This document shows positions 34,619 through 42,320 of a stretch of 64,000 nt of DNA, one piece after another (within the stretch, counting starts at the first letter, position 1; each line of letters begins with the position of its first letter). This stretch comes from Martelella lutilitoris (GTDB lineage Bacteria; Pseudomonadota; Alphaproteobacteria; Rhizobiales; Rhizobiaceae), in the NCBI RefSeq assembly GCF_005924265.1, contig NZ_VCLB01000002.1, positions 124,001 through 188,000 of the forward strand. Reading direction: 5' to 3'. The position numbers and the translations under genes were made by a program. Under the pieces are notes generated by a model, which made no database searches, was not told the origin of the DNA, and worked only from the letters and a program-made list of their open reading frames with translations.

Positions 34619-35401
34619 TCAGCCCGCCTTCAGTACACCGCCCACGGCAAGCTTTTGCGAGATCCGGCGGCCGGCCTCAAGCGCTGCCTCCAGGTTTGCC
34701 GCGCGGCGTTCCTCGTCAAGGCGCATGACGGCCCCGGCGACCGAGATCGAGGCCGTCACTGACCCGTCTGCCCCCTTGATCGGTGCGGCCACGGAAAACG
34801 CACCCTCATCCAGATCATTGGTGACGATGTTGTAGCCGCTTGCGCGAATGCGCTCGAGCGTCTGGCGCAGCTTGTCGGGATCGGTGATGGTATAGGGCGT
34901 GAAGGTTTCAAGCGGTTTAGAAAGAACCTCTTCGATTACCCAAGGCTCCGCATAGGCGAGAAGCAGTTGCGAACTGCCGCCGGCATGAAGCGGCCCGAAC
35001 CGGCCGGCCTGGGCGAAGAGACGCATCGAATGCCGTCCGGGACGCGTGGCAAGCACATAGCTCTGGGTTCCGTCGCGGATCACCAGATTGACGTTTTCGG
35101 AGGTCACATCGCGCAGCCAGTCCATGACGGGGCGCGCGGCAAACAACAGGCCGCCATCCTTGCCAAGGCACTCGCCCAGAACGCCGATCCGGTGGCCAAG
35201 GGCATATTCCGAACGCTCCGCATCCCGCGAAACAAAGCCGCGCTCCTCAAGCGTGAAGAGGATCCGGAAGACCAGGGATTTCGTCATGCCGAGCGATTTG
35301 GCGAGTTCTGTCAGGCCCTGATTGGGCCGCGCCGCCAGCGCCTCCAGCACCACCATGGCTCGGTCGACGGCGGCAATCGTGTAATCCTTCCCCTCACTCA
35401 C
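34619..35401 (-). CDS. IclR-family transcriptional regulator of the peptide/hydantoin system
   Basis: A 260-residue regulator with an N-terminal winged helix (AVDRAMVVLEALAARPNQGL and TELAKSLGMTKSLVFRIL) and the C-terminal GAF-like IclR effector domain containing GPLHAGGSSQLLLAYA and VTNDLDEGAFSVAAPI. GTG 35401 starts MSEGKDYTIAAV; the ribosome site is modest. It is divergent from the large transport operon beginning at 35637 and upstream of the M28 gene; palindromes in both promoter regions suggest that it controls both. Its effector is unknown, likely an imported peptide-like or carboxylate molecule. Confidence 0.92.
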   Translation of the reverse strand: MSEGKDYTIAAVDRAMVVLEALAARPNQGLTELAKSLGMTKSLVFRILFTLEERGFVSRDAERSEYALGHRIGVLGECLGKDGGLLFAARPVMDWLRDVTSENVNLVIRDGTQSYVLATRPGRHSMRLFAQAGRFGPLHAGGSSQLLLAYAEPWVIEEVLSKPLETFTPYTITDPDKLRQTLERIRASGYNIVTNDLDEGAFSVAAPIKGADGSVTASISVAGAVMRLDEERRAANLEAALEAGRRISQKLAVGGVLKAG

Positions 35402-35472
35402 GTTTTAAGTCCCCTGCTTTGTCATCTTTTTCGCGACTTGCAATCGCGCCAAAATCTGCTTTACTTAAAATT

Positions 35473-35509
35473 ACGAAACGGCGTTTTACTGAATAAAACA
35501 TCTGTAATT
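35473..35509. promoter_or_regulatory. IclR-type operator candidates in the divergent 35402-35636 region
   Basis: ACGAAAC-GGC-GTTTTAC (35473-35489) matches the palindrome at 34459-34475 in ten of the fourteen arm positions or more, and ATAAAAC at 35493-35499 starts a second, degenerate copy. They sit between the divergent IclR gene and the SBP gene, so one regulator could repress or activate both directions. Confidence 0.5.
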
Positions 35510-35636
35510 GTATTTCAAGCTCTCGTAGGCTTCCCCGTCGAAACAGCCGGCACGACCGGCAAGCGCCGTTTCCAAGATATAACCGGAAAAATCCGGACAC
35601 GATAAAAAGAACCAAACCGTTCAGAGGAGAACGACC

Positions 35637-37283
35637 ATGAGTTATATCGCGCGGGCTTCCCTTGCCGCGTTGCTGGCCTCCACGGCGGCCTTGCCCGCCT
35701 TTGCCGGCGACGAGATTCGCGAAATCGTGCTTTTCTCCCGGCCGCAGGCCGGTCAGCAGGCCGAATTCCAGTCCGTCCAGCTCATTGCCCAGGAATGGCG
35801 AAAGCTTGGTCTCGACGTCAAGGTCGAGGTCATGCCCTGGGAGCAGATGTCGAATGTCGTCTGGTACGACCGCGGCGCCTGGGACGCCACAGCCTGGCAG
35901 ATGGTCGGGCGGCCGGAGCGCTCGGACCCGGATGAGCTTCTGTTCAACCTGTTCCACTCGACCACAGCCGAGTCTGGCTACAATTTCATCGGCTACAAGA
36001 ACCCCGAATATGACTCGATCGTTGAAGCGCAGCGCCGCGAGGTCGATCAGGACAAGCGCCGGGAGATGGTGTTCGAAGCTCAGGACATCCTCAGCGCCGA
36101 CCAGCCGAACATGATGCTGGTTCACCCCAAATCCACCTTTGCCTTCAACAAGGCGATCTTCGATCCGGAAACCGTCGTCAACCAGAGCGGCATCGGCATC
36201 AAGAACGCCTGGACCTTCATGGACATCACCCCGCTTGGCGAGGAAAAGGATATCGTCCTCAACTCCTCCGACAATGTGAAGTCGATCAACCCGCTCTATA
36301 TTTCGGGCGGCGTCGACAGCTGGGTGACCGAGCTTGTCTATGACCGGCTTCTGCGCGTCGGCCCTGACGGCTTGCCCCAGCCCTGGGCGGCGGAAAGCTA
36401 TGAATGGCTCGACGACGCCACGATCGCGCTGACCTTGCGCCCCGGCATGACGTGGCACGACGGCGAGCCGGTGACGGCGGAGGACGTGAAGTTCTCTTAT
36501 GAGGCGGCCGCCAGCGAAGAAGCGCCGATGTACCAGCCCTTTGCCAAGAACATCGACAGCGTCGACGTCGAGGGCGATGTCGTCACCTTCCACCTGAAGA
36601 CGCCGCTGGCCTCCTTCCTGACTTCGACGCTCGCCAAGATCAACATCATCCCCGAACATGTCTGGGGCCCGATCCTGGCGGATCTGAAGGACAAGCCGGA
36701 AAACGCCGAAAGCTATCAGGAAGAGACGCCGATCGGGTCCGGTCCCTACAAGTTCGCAAGCTGGACCAAGAACGAGGAAATCGTTCTGGAAGCCAATACC
36801 GATCACTTCCACGCGCCGAAGGCCGATCGCTGGATCCTGCGCATCGTGCCGAATGCGGAAGCAGCGCTTGGCATGCTGAAATCGGGCGAGCTCAACTTCA
36901 TCGGCGAATTTCCGGGCGACCCGCAGGTTCTCGTCGACGCGGCAACGGAAAATCCCGATCTCGAAGCGGTTTCCACTGTCGATATCGGTTTCCGCTATAT
37001 CGGCTTCAACAACCGCCGCGCCCCCTTTGACGACCCGGCCTTCCGCATGGCCTTGTCGCAGGCGGTCAATCGGCAGCTGATCGCCAAGGCCGCCTATCGT
37101 GGCTATGCTGTGCCCTCCAATTCCGTCGTCTCGCCGGCGCTTGCATTCTGGCACGACCCGGCGGTCGAGGATTTCGCCACCGGCACAGATCTCGCCAAGC
37201 AGACGCTGGAAGATGCCGGTTATACGCTTGAGGGCGGCAAGCTGCATTATCCGGGCGACATCAAGGAAACGCTCGGCAACTAG
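35637..37283 (+). CDS. Dipeptide-type SBP with circularly permuted domain order
   Basis: A 548-residue periplasmic SBP. After a Sec signal (residues 1-23, cleavage near AFAGDE), residues about 25-200 resemble the C-terminal lobe of DppA/OppA proteins: LIAQEWRKLGLDVKVEVMPW, GYNFIGYKNPEYD (114-126) and VDQDKRREMVFEAQDIL. Residues about 205-548 then resemble the canonical N-terminal part: TELVYDRLLRVGPDG (231-245), LTLRPGMTWHDGEPVTAEDV (265-284), IGSGPYKF, AFRMALSQAVNRQLI and a final LEDAGYTLEGGKLHYPGD, after which the chain stops. In normal members that element leads into the second lobe. The order is thus swapped. It is the first gene of the importer operon with an AGAGGAGA site in front. Confidence 0.9.
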   Translation: MSYIARASLAALLASTAALPAFAGDEIREIVLFSRPQAGQQAEFQSVQLIAQEWRKLGLDVKVEVMPWEQMSNVVWYDRGAWDATAWQMVGRPERSDPDELLFNLFHSTTAESGYNFIGYKNPEYDSIVEAQRREVDQDKRREMVFEAQDILSADQPNMMLVHPKSTFAFNKAIFDPETVVNQSGIGIKNAWTFMDITPLGEEKDIVLNSSDNVKSINPLYISGGVDSWVTELVYDRLLRVGPDGLPQPWAAESYEWLDDATIALTLRPGMTWHDGEPVTAEDVKFSYEAAASEEAPMYQPFAKNIDSVDVEGDVVTFHLKTPLASFLTSTLAKINIIPEHVWGPILADLKDKPENAESYQEETPIGSGPYKFASWTKNEEIVLEANTDHFHAPKADRWILRIVPNAEAALGMLKSGELNFIGEFPGDPQVLVDAATENPDLEAVSTVDIGFRYIGFNNRRAPFDDPAFRMALSQAVNRQLIAKAAYRGYAVPSNSVVSPALAFWHDPAVEDFATGTDLAKQTLEDAGYTLEGGKLHYPGDIKETLGN

Positions 37284-37298
37284 GCCGACGCAGCTCTT

Positions 37299-37335
37299 GA
37301 AAAGGCGGCGGGCGCTTGCCTGCCGCCCCCTTTTC
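37299..37335 (+). repeat. Intercistronic hairpin between SBP and DppB-like genes
   Basis: GAAAAGG (37299-37305) pairs with CCTTTTC (37329-37335) and, inside it, GGCGG (37307-37311) with CCGCC (37323-37327), separated by one C-C mismatch. It follows the SBP stop by 16 bases and ends 58 bases before the permease start. Confidence 0.65.
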
Positions 37336-37393
37336 GACCTTCATGCCTGATTGCGATTGACCTGAGAACGCAGCAGGAAGAGGACGGCGCTTC

Positions 37394-38371
37394 ATGTCAA
37401 CTTTAAAGCCGATCGGCAGCCGCGTGCTGCAGATGCTGCTGGTCCTGTGGACCGTGGTCACCATACTGTTCCTGATGTTCCGGCTGATGCCGGGCAACCC
37501 GATGGCGGCCTATATCGATCCGAATTTCACCCTGGAGCAGCAGGAAATCCTGATGGCCTCCTTTGGGCTCGACAAGCCCTTGTGGCAGCAATATCTGATC
37601 TATATCGGCAATCTTTTGCAGGGCAATCTCGGTGAGAGCTTCACCTATCGCAAGCCGGTGGCCGACATCATCTTTCCGCTTCTGCCGAACACGCTGATCC
37701 TCACCTTCACCTCGCTGATCGTTGCCTATGCCTTCGGCATTCTGGCAGGCGCCTACCTTGCCTGGAAGCGCGGCAACTGGGTCGAGCAGGCGGCCATTCC
37801 GGCGGTTCTCACCACTCGCGCCATGCCGGAATTCTGGCTCGGCATGGTGCTGCTTGCCGTCTTCTCCTTCTGGCTCGGCTGGTTTCCGGCAGGCGGCACG
37901 CGTACGGCCGGCGAAAGCTATGACGGCTATTTCGCGCTCTATACCTCGCGCGACTTCCTCGCTCATCTTGCGTTGCCGGCGCTGACGCTGGCCATCTACA
38001 GCCAGGGCCTGCCGCTGCTCCTGATGCGCTCCAACATGCTGGACGTGATGAAGGAGGATTTCGTCACCATGGCGCGCATCAAGGGGCTTTCGAGCTGGAC
38101 CGTCGTCGTGCGCCATGCCGCCCGCAATGCGCTGTTACCGATCATGACCTCGTTTGCGATCGCCGTCGGTTACCAGCTTCAGGGCAATGTCGTGGTCGAG
38201 ACCGTGTTTTCCTGGCCGGGACTTGGCCGCGAACTGGTGCGCGCGGTCTCGGCCTCCGACTATCCGCTGGCGCAGGGCGCCTTCCTGCTGATCGCGGTGG
38301 TGGTGATCCTGATGAACATGATCGCCGACCTGCTCTATGCCCTGCTTGACCCGAGGGTCGGCCATGCGTGA
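37394..38371 (+). CDS. Dipeptide-type ABC transporter permease (DppB-like)
   Basis: A 325-residue membrane protein of the DppB/OppB type. The first helix (VLQMLLVLWTVVTILFLMF) is followed by RLMPGNPMAAYI, and GLDKPLWQQYLIYI and FGILAGAYLAWKRG match the family. The coupling loop is DFVTMARIKGLSSWTV with HAARNALLP, and FSWPGLGREL is near the end. It overlaps the DppC-like gene by 8 bases. Its receptor partner is the permuted SBP; the two ATPases are encoded downstream in the same operon. Confidence 0.94.
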   Translation: MSTLKPIGSRVLQMLLVLWTVVTILFLMFRLMPGNPMAAYIDPNFTLEQQEILMASFGLDKPLWQQYLIYIGNLLQGNLGESFTYRKPVADIIFPLLPNTLILTFTSLIVAYAFGILAGAYLAWKRGNWVEQAAIPAVLTTRAMPEFWLGMVLLAVFSFWLGWFPAGGTRTAGESYDGYFALYTSRDFLAHLALPALTLAIYSQGLPLLLMRSNMLDVMKEDFVTMARIKGLSSWTVVVRHAARNALLPIMTSFAIAVGYQLQGNVVVETVFSWPGLGRELVRAVSASDYPLAQGAFLLIAVVVILMNMIADLLYALLDPRVGHA

Positions 38372-39260
38372 GATTGCCTCCTCCCTTTCCGGCGGGTTTG
38401 GCCGCTTCGCCCGCGCCCTGAAATTCCCGGTGCGCGATCCCTTCGCCATCGCCGGCGTCCTCATCTATGTTGTCTTCATCCTGGCGGCGATTTTCGCGCC
38501 CGATATCGCTACCCATGATCCGAACGAGATCCTCTATTCAGCGTCCTACGATCTCGCCGCCGATCTCCGGCCGGGACAGGACGGCTTCATTCTCGGTACC
38601 ACGAGCCTTGGCCGCGATATCTTCTCCCAGCTTGTCTATGGCAGCCGTTCGGCGCTGGTGATTGGGCTGACGGCCGCCTTCATGGTGGTGCTGATCGGCT
38701 CGCTCGTCGGCATTCTCGCCGGCTATTTCGGCGGCTGGGTCGACACGATCCTGATGCGGCTTGCCGATATCGCCTTCGGCATTCCCTTCCTGCCCTTCGT
38801 CATTGTCATCGCCGCCTTCCTCGAACCCTCGATCTGGAATGTGGTGATCGCCATGGCGCTGGTGCTCTGGCGCGATACCGCGCGCGTCATCCGCAGCCAG
38901 GTGCTGACGCTGAGAACGCGCGGCTATGTCGAGGCGGCACGGATTTCCGGCTCTTCCAGCCTCAAGATCATCGCCCGTCATGTTGCGCCCAATGTGTTGC
39001 CGCTCTCCTTCCTTTACGGATCGATCGCGATCGGCTGGGCGATCCTGACGGAAGCCTCCATCAGCTTTCTCGGCTTCGGCGATCCGAACTCGATCAGCTG
39101 GGGCTACATGCTGCAGGATGCCTTTGCCAGCCAGGCGCTCGCAAAGCAGGCCTATTACTGGTTCATCCCCCCGGGCCTCTGCATCATCCTGGTCGTCAGC
39201 GCGGGCTTCTTCGTCACGCGCGGCTATGAAAACCTCCTGTTTCCGAAGTTGAGCCGATGA
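38364..39260 (+). CDS. Dipeptide-type ABC transporter permease (DppC-like)
   Basis: A 298-residue permease. Its N-terminal helix is FAIAGVLIYVVFILAAIFAP, followed by the family segment GTTSLGRDIFSQLVYGSR. RIKG-like coupling features appear around VEAARISGSSSLKIIARHV, and SFLGFGDPNSISWGYM near the C terminus is typical. ATG 38364 lies in the last codons of the DppB-like gene; an earlier start is possible but unlikely. It overlaps the next ATPase gene by ATGA. Confidence 0.94.
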   Translation: MREIASSLSGGFGRFARALKFPVRDPFAIAGVLIYVVFILAAIFAPDIATHDPNEILYSASYDLAADLRPGQDGFILGTTSLGRDIFSQLVYGSRSALVIGLTAAFMVVLIGSLVGILAGYFGGWVDTILMRLADIAFGIPFLPFVIVIAAFLEPSIWNVVIAMALVLWRDTARVIRSQVLTLRTRGYVEAARISGSSSLKIIARHVAPNVLPLSFLYGSIAIGWAILTEASISFLGFGDPNSISWGYMLQDAFASQALAKQAYYWFIPPGLCIILVVSAGFFVTRGYENLLFPKLSR

Positions 39261-40273
39261 GCGAACCGCTTCTTTCCGTTGAGAACCTCACCGTATCCTA
39301 CAAGGTCCCCGGCGGCCTCGTTCATGCCGTGGACGGTGCAAGCTTCGAGGTGCCCGAGGGCTCGATCACCGGCCTTGTCGGGGAATCCGGCTGCGGCAAG
39401 ACCACCGCTGCGCGGGCGCTGACCCGGGTCATGGCCGACAACGCATCGATTTCGGGAGGCCGGATCATGTTTGCCGGGCAGGACCTCGCAAAATTGCCCG
39501 AACGGCGGATGAACGCGCTGCGCTGGCGCGATATCGCCTTCGTGCCGCAAAGCGCCATGAACTCGCTCGATCCGGTCTATACGGTCGAATACCAGCTTGC
39601 CGAAGTCTTGCGAAAGCGCGGCGGCATGGGACGCAGGGATGCCCGCCGCCGTTCGGAAGAGCTTTTCGACATGGTCGGCATCGATCCCGGTCGGCTGTCG
39701 GATTTTCCGCATCAGTTTTCAGGCGGCATGCGCCAGCGCGTCGCCATAGCCCTCGCTCTGGCGCTCGATCCGAAACTGGTGATCGCCGACGAGCCGGTGA
39801 CGGCGCTCGACGTCATCGTCCAGCGGCAAATCCTCGACCAGTTGAAGGAACTGCAGCAACGGCTCGGCCTGTCCGTCATTCTGGTCACCCACGACATCTC
39901 GGTCGTCGCCTATATCTGCGACCGCACCGTGGTGATGTATGCCGGCAAGGTGGCCGAGGCCGGGACCACCAGGGCGACGCTCACCCAGCCATCGCATCCC
40001 TATACGATGGGCCTCAAGAACGCCTTTCCCGACCTGACGGGGGCTGAGACCGGCGAACTGACGCCGATCGAGGGCGCGCCGCCGAGCCTCGCCGACCCGC
40101 CGCAGGGTTGTCGTTTCGCCGAGCGCTGTCCCTTCGCCCTCGACATCTGCGCGTCCGAACCGCCGCTCGTCGCGCTAGACGCGGTCCACCAGGTGGCATG
40201 CCACCGCGCCGGCGAGGCCGGGAGGCTTCGGGTCGAAGCAGCGAAGACCGAAACCTGGGGGGTGGGCCTGTGA
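39257..40273 (+). CDS. Dipeptide-type ABC transporter ATPase (DppD-like)
   Basis: A 338-residue ATPase with Walker A GESGCGKTTAARAL, the Q-loop region FVPQSAMNSLDPV, signature FSGGMRQRVAIALA, Walker B LVIADEPVTALD and H-loop VTHDI. The C-terminal extension contains the Opp/Dpp cysteine cluster element (PQGCRFAERCPFALDICASE), which binds an iron-sulfur cluster in some members. ATG 39257 overlaps the permease stop. With the DppF-like protein it powers this operon's importer. Confidence 0.94.
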   Translation: MSEPLLSVENLTVSYKVPGGLVHAVDGASFEVPEGSITGLVGESGCGKTTAARALTRVMADNASISGGRIMFAGQDLAKLPERRMNALRWRDIAFVPQSAMNSLDPVYTVEYQLAEVLRKRGGMGRRDARRRSEELFDMVGIDPGRLSDFPHQFSGGMRQRVAIALALALDPKLVIADEPVTALDVIVQRQILDQLKELQQRLGLSVILVTHDISVVAYICDRTVVMYAGKVAEAGTTRATLTQPSHPYTMGLKNAFPDLTGAETGELTPIEGAPPSLADPPQGCRFAERCPFALDICASEPPLVALDAVHQVACHRAGEAGRLRVEAAKTETWGVGL

Positions 40274-41274
40274 TGATGTCGGGCAAAAAGAGCGACGTCC
40301 TAGTCTCGGTCTTCGAGGCGAAGCTGCATTACAGGGTCGGCAGCGCGCTGTCGGTCATGCGGGGCCATTCCTCGGTCGTGAAGGCCGTCGACGGTGTCAG
40401 TTTCGATATTCGTCGGGGCGAAAGCATCGGGCTTCTGGGTGAAAGCGGCTGCGGTAAAAGCTCCATGGGCCGGCTTCTCCTCAAACTGGAGGACGTGACC
40501 GGCGGAAACATCAATTTCGAGGGCTATGACCTTTCCGGAATGGGCCGGCTGCGGCTGAAAAAATTCCGTGCGCAGGCGCAGCTGATCTTCCAGAACCCCT
40601 TCGATGCGGTCAATCCGCGCTTTTCCATCCGCGCGGCGCTCGCCGAGCCGCTGGAAAATGCCGGAATTCCCAGGAAGGACCGCGAGGCGAAGATCATTGC
40701 GGCACTCGAACTGGTAAAGCTGCCCGATCCCAAACAGTTTCTCGACCGCTATCCGCACCAGCTTTCCGGCGGGCAATTGCAGCGTGTGGTGATGGCGCGG
40801 GCGCTGATCCTGGAACCGGAATTCGTCGTCGCCGACGAACCGGTCTCCATGCTCGATGTCTCGGTGCGCGCCGGCGTGCTCAACGTCTTCCGCGACGTCC
40901 GCGACCGGCTGGGGCTGACGGCGATCTATATCAGCCACGATCTGGCGCTGGTGCGTTATGTTTGCGAGCGCACCATCGTCATGTATCTCGGCCGGATCAT
41001 GGAAGACGGGCCGACCGAGGATATCGTGCGCGAACCGCTGCACCCTTACACAAAGGCGCTCGTCTCCGCGGTTCCTGTGCCCCACCCGGACCAGAGCCAT
41101 GAACCGCTGCCGATCGGACGCGGCGCGCCGGATCCGCGCAATCCGCCGTCCGGTTGCGTTTTTCGCGACCGGTGCCCGAAGGCCTTTGCGCGCTGCGCTT
41201 CGGACGCCCCGAAGCCGCAGACTGTCGGCACACGCCTTGTCGCCTGCCACCTCTATGACGGGGAGGCGGGTTGA
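40273..41274 (+). CDS. Dipeptide-type ABC transporter ATPase (DppF-like)
   Basis: A 333-residue ATPase with Walker [15 protein letters not shown], signature LSGGQLQRVVMARA, Walker B FVVADEPVSMLD and the C-terminal GCVFRDRCPKAFARC element with clustered cysteines. The start is placed at ATG 40273, overlapping the DppD-like stop as TGATG; GTG 40270 or ATG 40276 are equally close alternatives. The GGGGGGTGGG run in front could serve as ribosome site. Its stop overlaps the next gene in the same TGATG manner. Confidence 0.93.
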   Translation: MMSGKKSDVLVSVFEAKLHYRVGSALSVMRGHSSVVKAVDGVSFDIRRGESIGLLGESGCGKSSMGRLLLKLEDVTGGNINFEGYDLSGMGRLRLKKFRAQAQLIFQNPFDAVNPRFSIRAALAEPLENAGIPRKDREAKIIAALELVKLPDPKQFLDRYPHQLSGGQLQRVVMARALILEPEFVVADEPVSMLDVSVRAGVLNVFRDVRDRLGLTAIYISHDLALVRYVCERTIVMYLGRIMEDGPTEDIVREPLHPYTKALVSAVPVPHPDQSHEPLPIGRGAPDPRNPPSGCVFRDRCPKAFARCASDAPKPQTVGTRLVACHLYDGEAG

Positions 41275-42281
41275 TGAAGACTGCCTGGTACGAAAAGACC
41301 GGCCCCGCGCGGGCCGTCCTGAAATTCGGCGATTTGACGGATCCCGTCCCCGGTCCCGGCGAGGTGCTGGTGGCCGTCCGGGCCTCCGGCATCAATCCGG
41401 CGGATGTCAAGCGCCGCGCGGGATGGCGCGGCGTGGGCATGGATCACCCCTTGATCATTCCCCACACCGATGGTGCGGGCGAGATTATCGCCGTCGGCCC
41501 GGGCGCCGATGCCGGCCGCATCGGCGAGCGCGTCTGGCTCTGGAATGCCCAGGGCGGCTACCGGGAAAGGGGCCGCGCCTATGGAACCGCTGCGGAGCTG
41601 ATTGCTATCGATGCGCGTCAGGCGGTGCGGCTCTCCGATCATCTGACCTTTGCCGAAGGCGCCTGCCTCGGCGTGCCCGCCATGACGGCCCACCGCGCCG
41701 TCTTTGCCGATGGCGGCGTTGACGGCAAGACCGTGCTTGTCAGTGGCGCAGCCGGCGCGGTCGGTCATTTCGCCGTGCAATTGGCGGCCCTCGATGGAGC
41801 GCGCGTGATCGGGACTGTCGGCAATGATGCGTCCGCCCGTCACGCGAAGGATGCGGGGGCGGAGATCACCGTAAACCGCAGGCAAGAGGATGTGGCGGCT
41901 CGCATTCTGGATCTGACGGAAGGCGCCGGCGTCGACCGGATCATCGAGGTCGATTTCGCCGCCAATGCCGCGCTCGCCGCCGCCGTGCTGAAGCCCAACG
42001 GAACGATCGCCGCCTATTCCTCAAGCAGCAATCCGGAGCCGGTTCTCTCCTACTACGCCTTTGCCTCCATCGGCGCCAATCTGCGCTTCATCCAGGGCTT
42101 TGCCATACCCGAGGACGCCCGCCGCTCCGGCGAAACCAGGATAGATGCGCTTGCCGGCTCCGGCAGGCTGCACGTCGCCATCGGTGCAACCTTTCCCCTT
42201 TCCGACATCGCCCTTGCCCATGAACGCGTCGAAGCGGGCGGGCTTGGCAATGTCGTGGTCTTTCCCGGCGATCCGGCCTGA
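41274..42281 (+). CDS. Zinc-free quinone oxidoreductase-like MDR protein
   Basis: A 335-residue member of the medium-chain dehydrogenase/reductase superfamily, quinone oxidoreductase (QOR) branch. The N-terminal catalytic domain contains PGPGEVLVAVRASGINPADVK and the Rossmann domain begins VLVSGAAGAVGHFAVQLA, the NADPH-binding AxxGxxG-type loop. No structural or catalytic zinc cysteines are visible. Such enzymes reduce quinones or alpha,beta-unsaturated carbonyls. GGGAGG lies before ATG 41274, which overlaps the ATPase stop. Its position between transporter and hydantoinase genes suggests a reductive step on the imported compound, but the substrate is not known. Confidence 0.88.
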   Translation: MKTAWYEKTGPARAVLKFGDLTDPVPGPGEVLVAVRASGINPADVKRRAGWRGVGMDHPLIIPHTDGAGEIIAVGPGADAGRIGERVWLWNAQGGYRERGRAYGTAAELIAIDARQAVRLSDHLTFAEGACLGVPAMTAHRAVFADGGVDGKTVLVSGAAGAVGHFAVQLAALDGARVIGTVGNDASARHAKDAGAEITVNRRQEDVAARILDLTEGAGVDRIIEVDFAANAALAAAVLKPNGTIAAYSSSSNPEPVLSYYAFASIGANLRFIQGFAIPEDARRSGETRIDALAGSGRLHVAIGATFPLSDIALAHERVEAGGLGNVVVFPGDPA

Positions 42282-42320
42282 ACGGGCGGCGGCGGTCAGT
42301 TTCAGAATGAAGGTCATAAA

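Noticed and set aside
35394-37247. 617-residue minus-strand frame opposite the permuted SBP
   Set aside because: Antisense shadow; the plus-strand gene has a signal peptide, ribosome site and SBP motifs.
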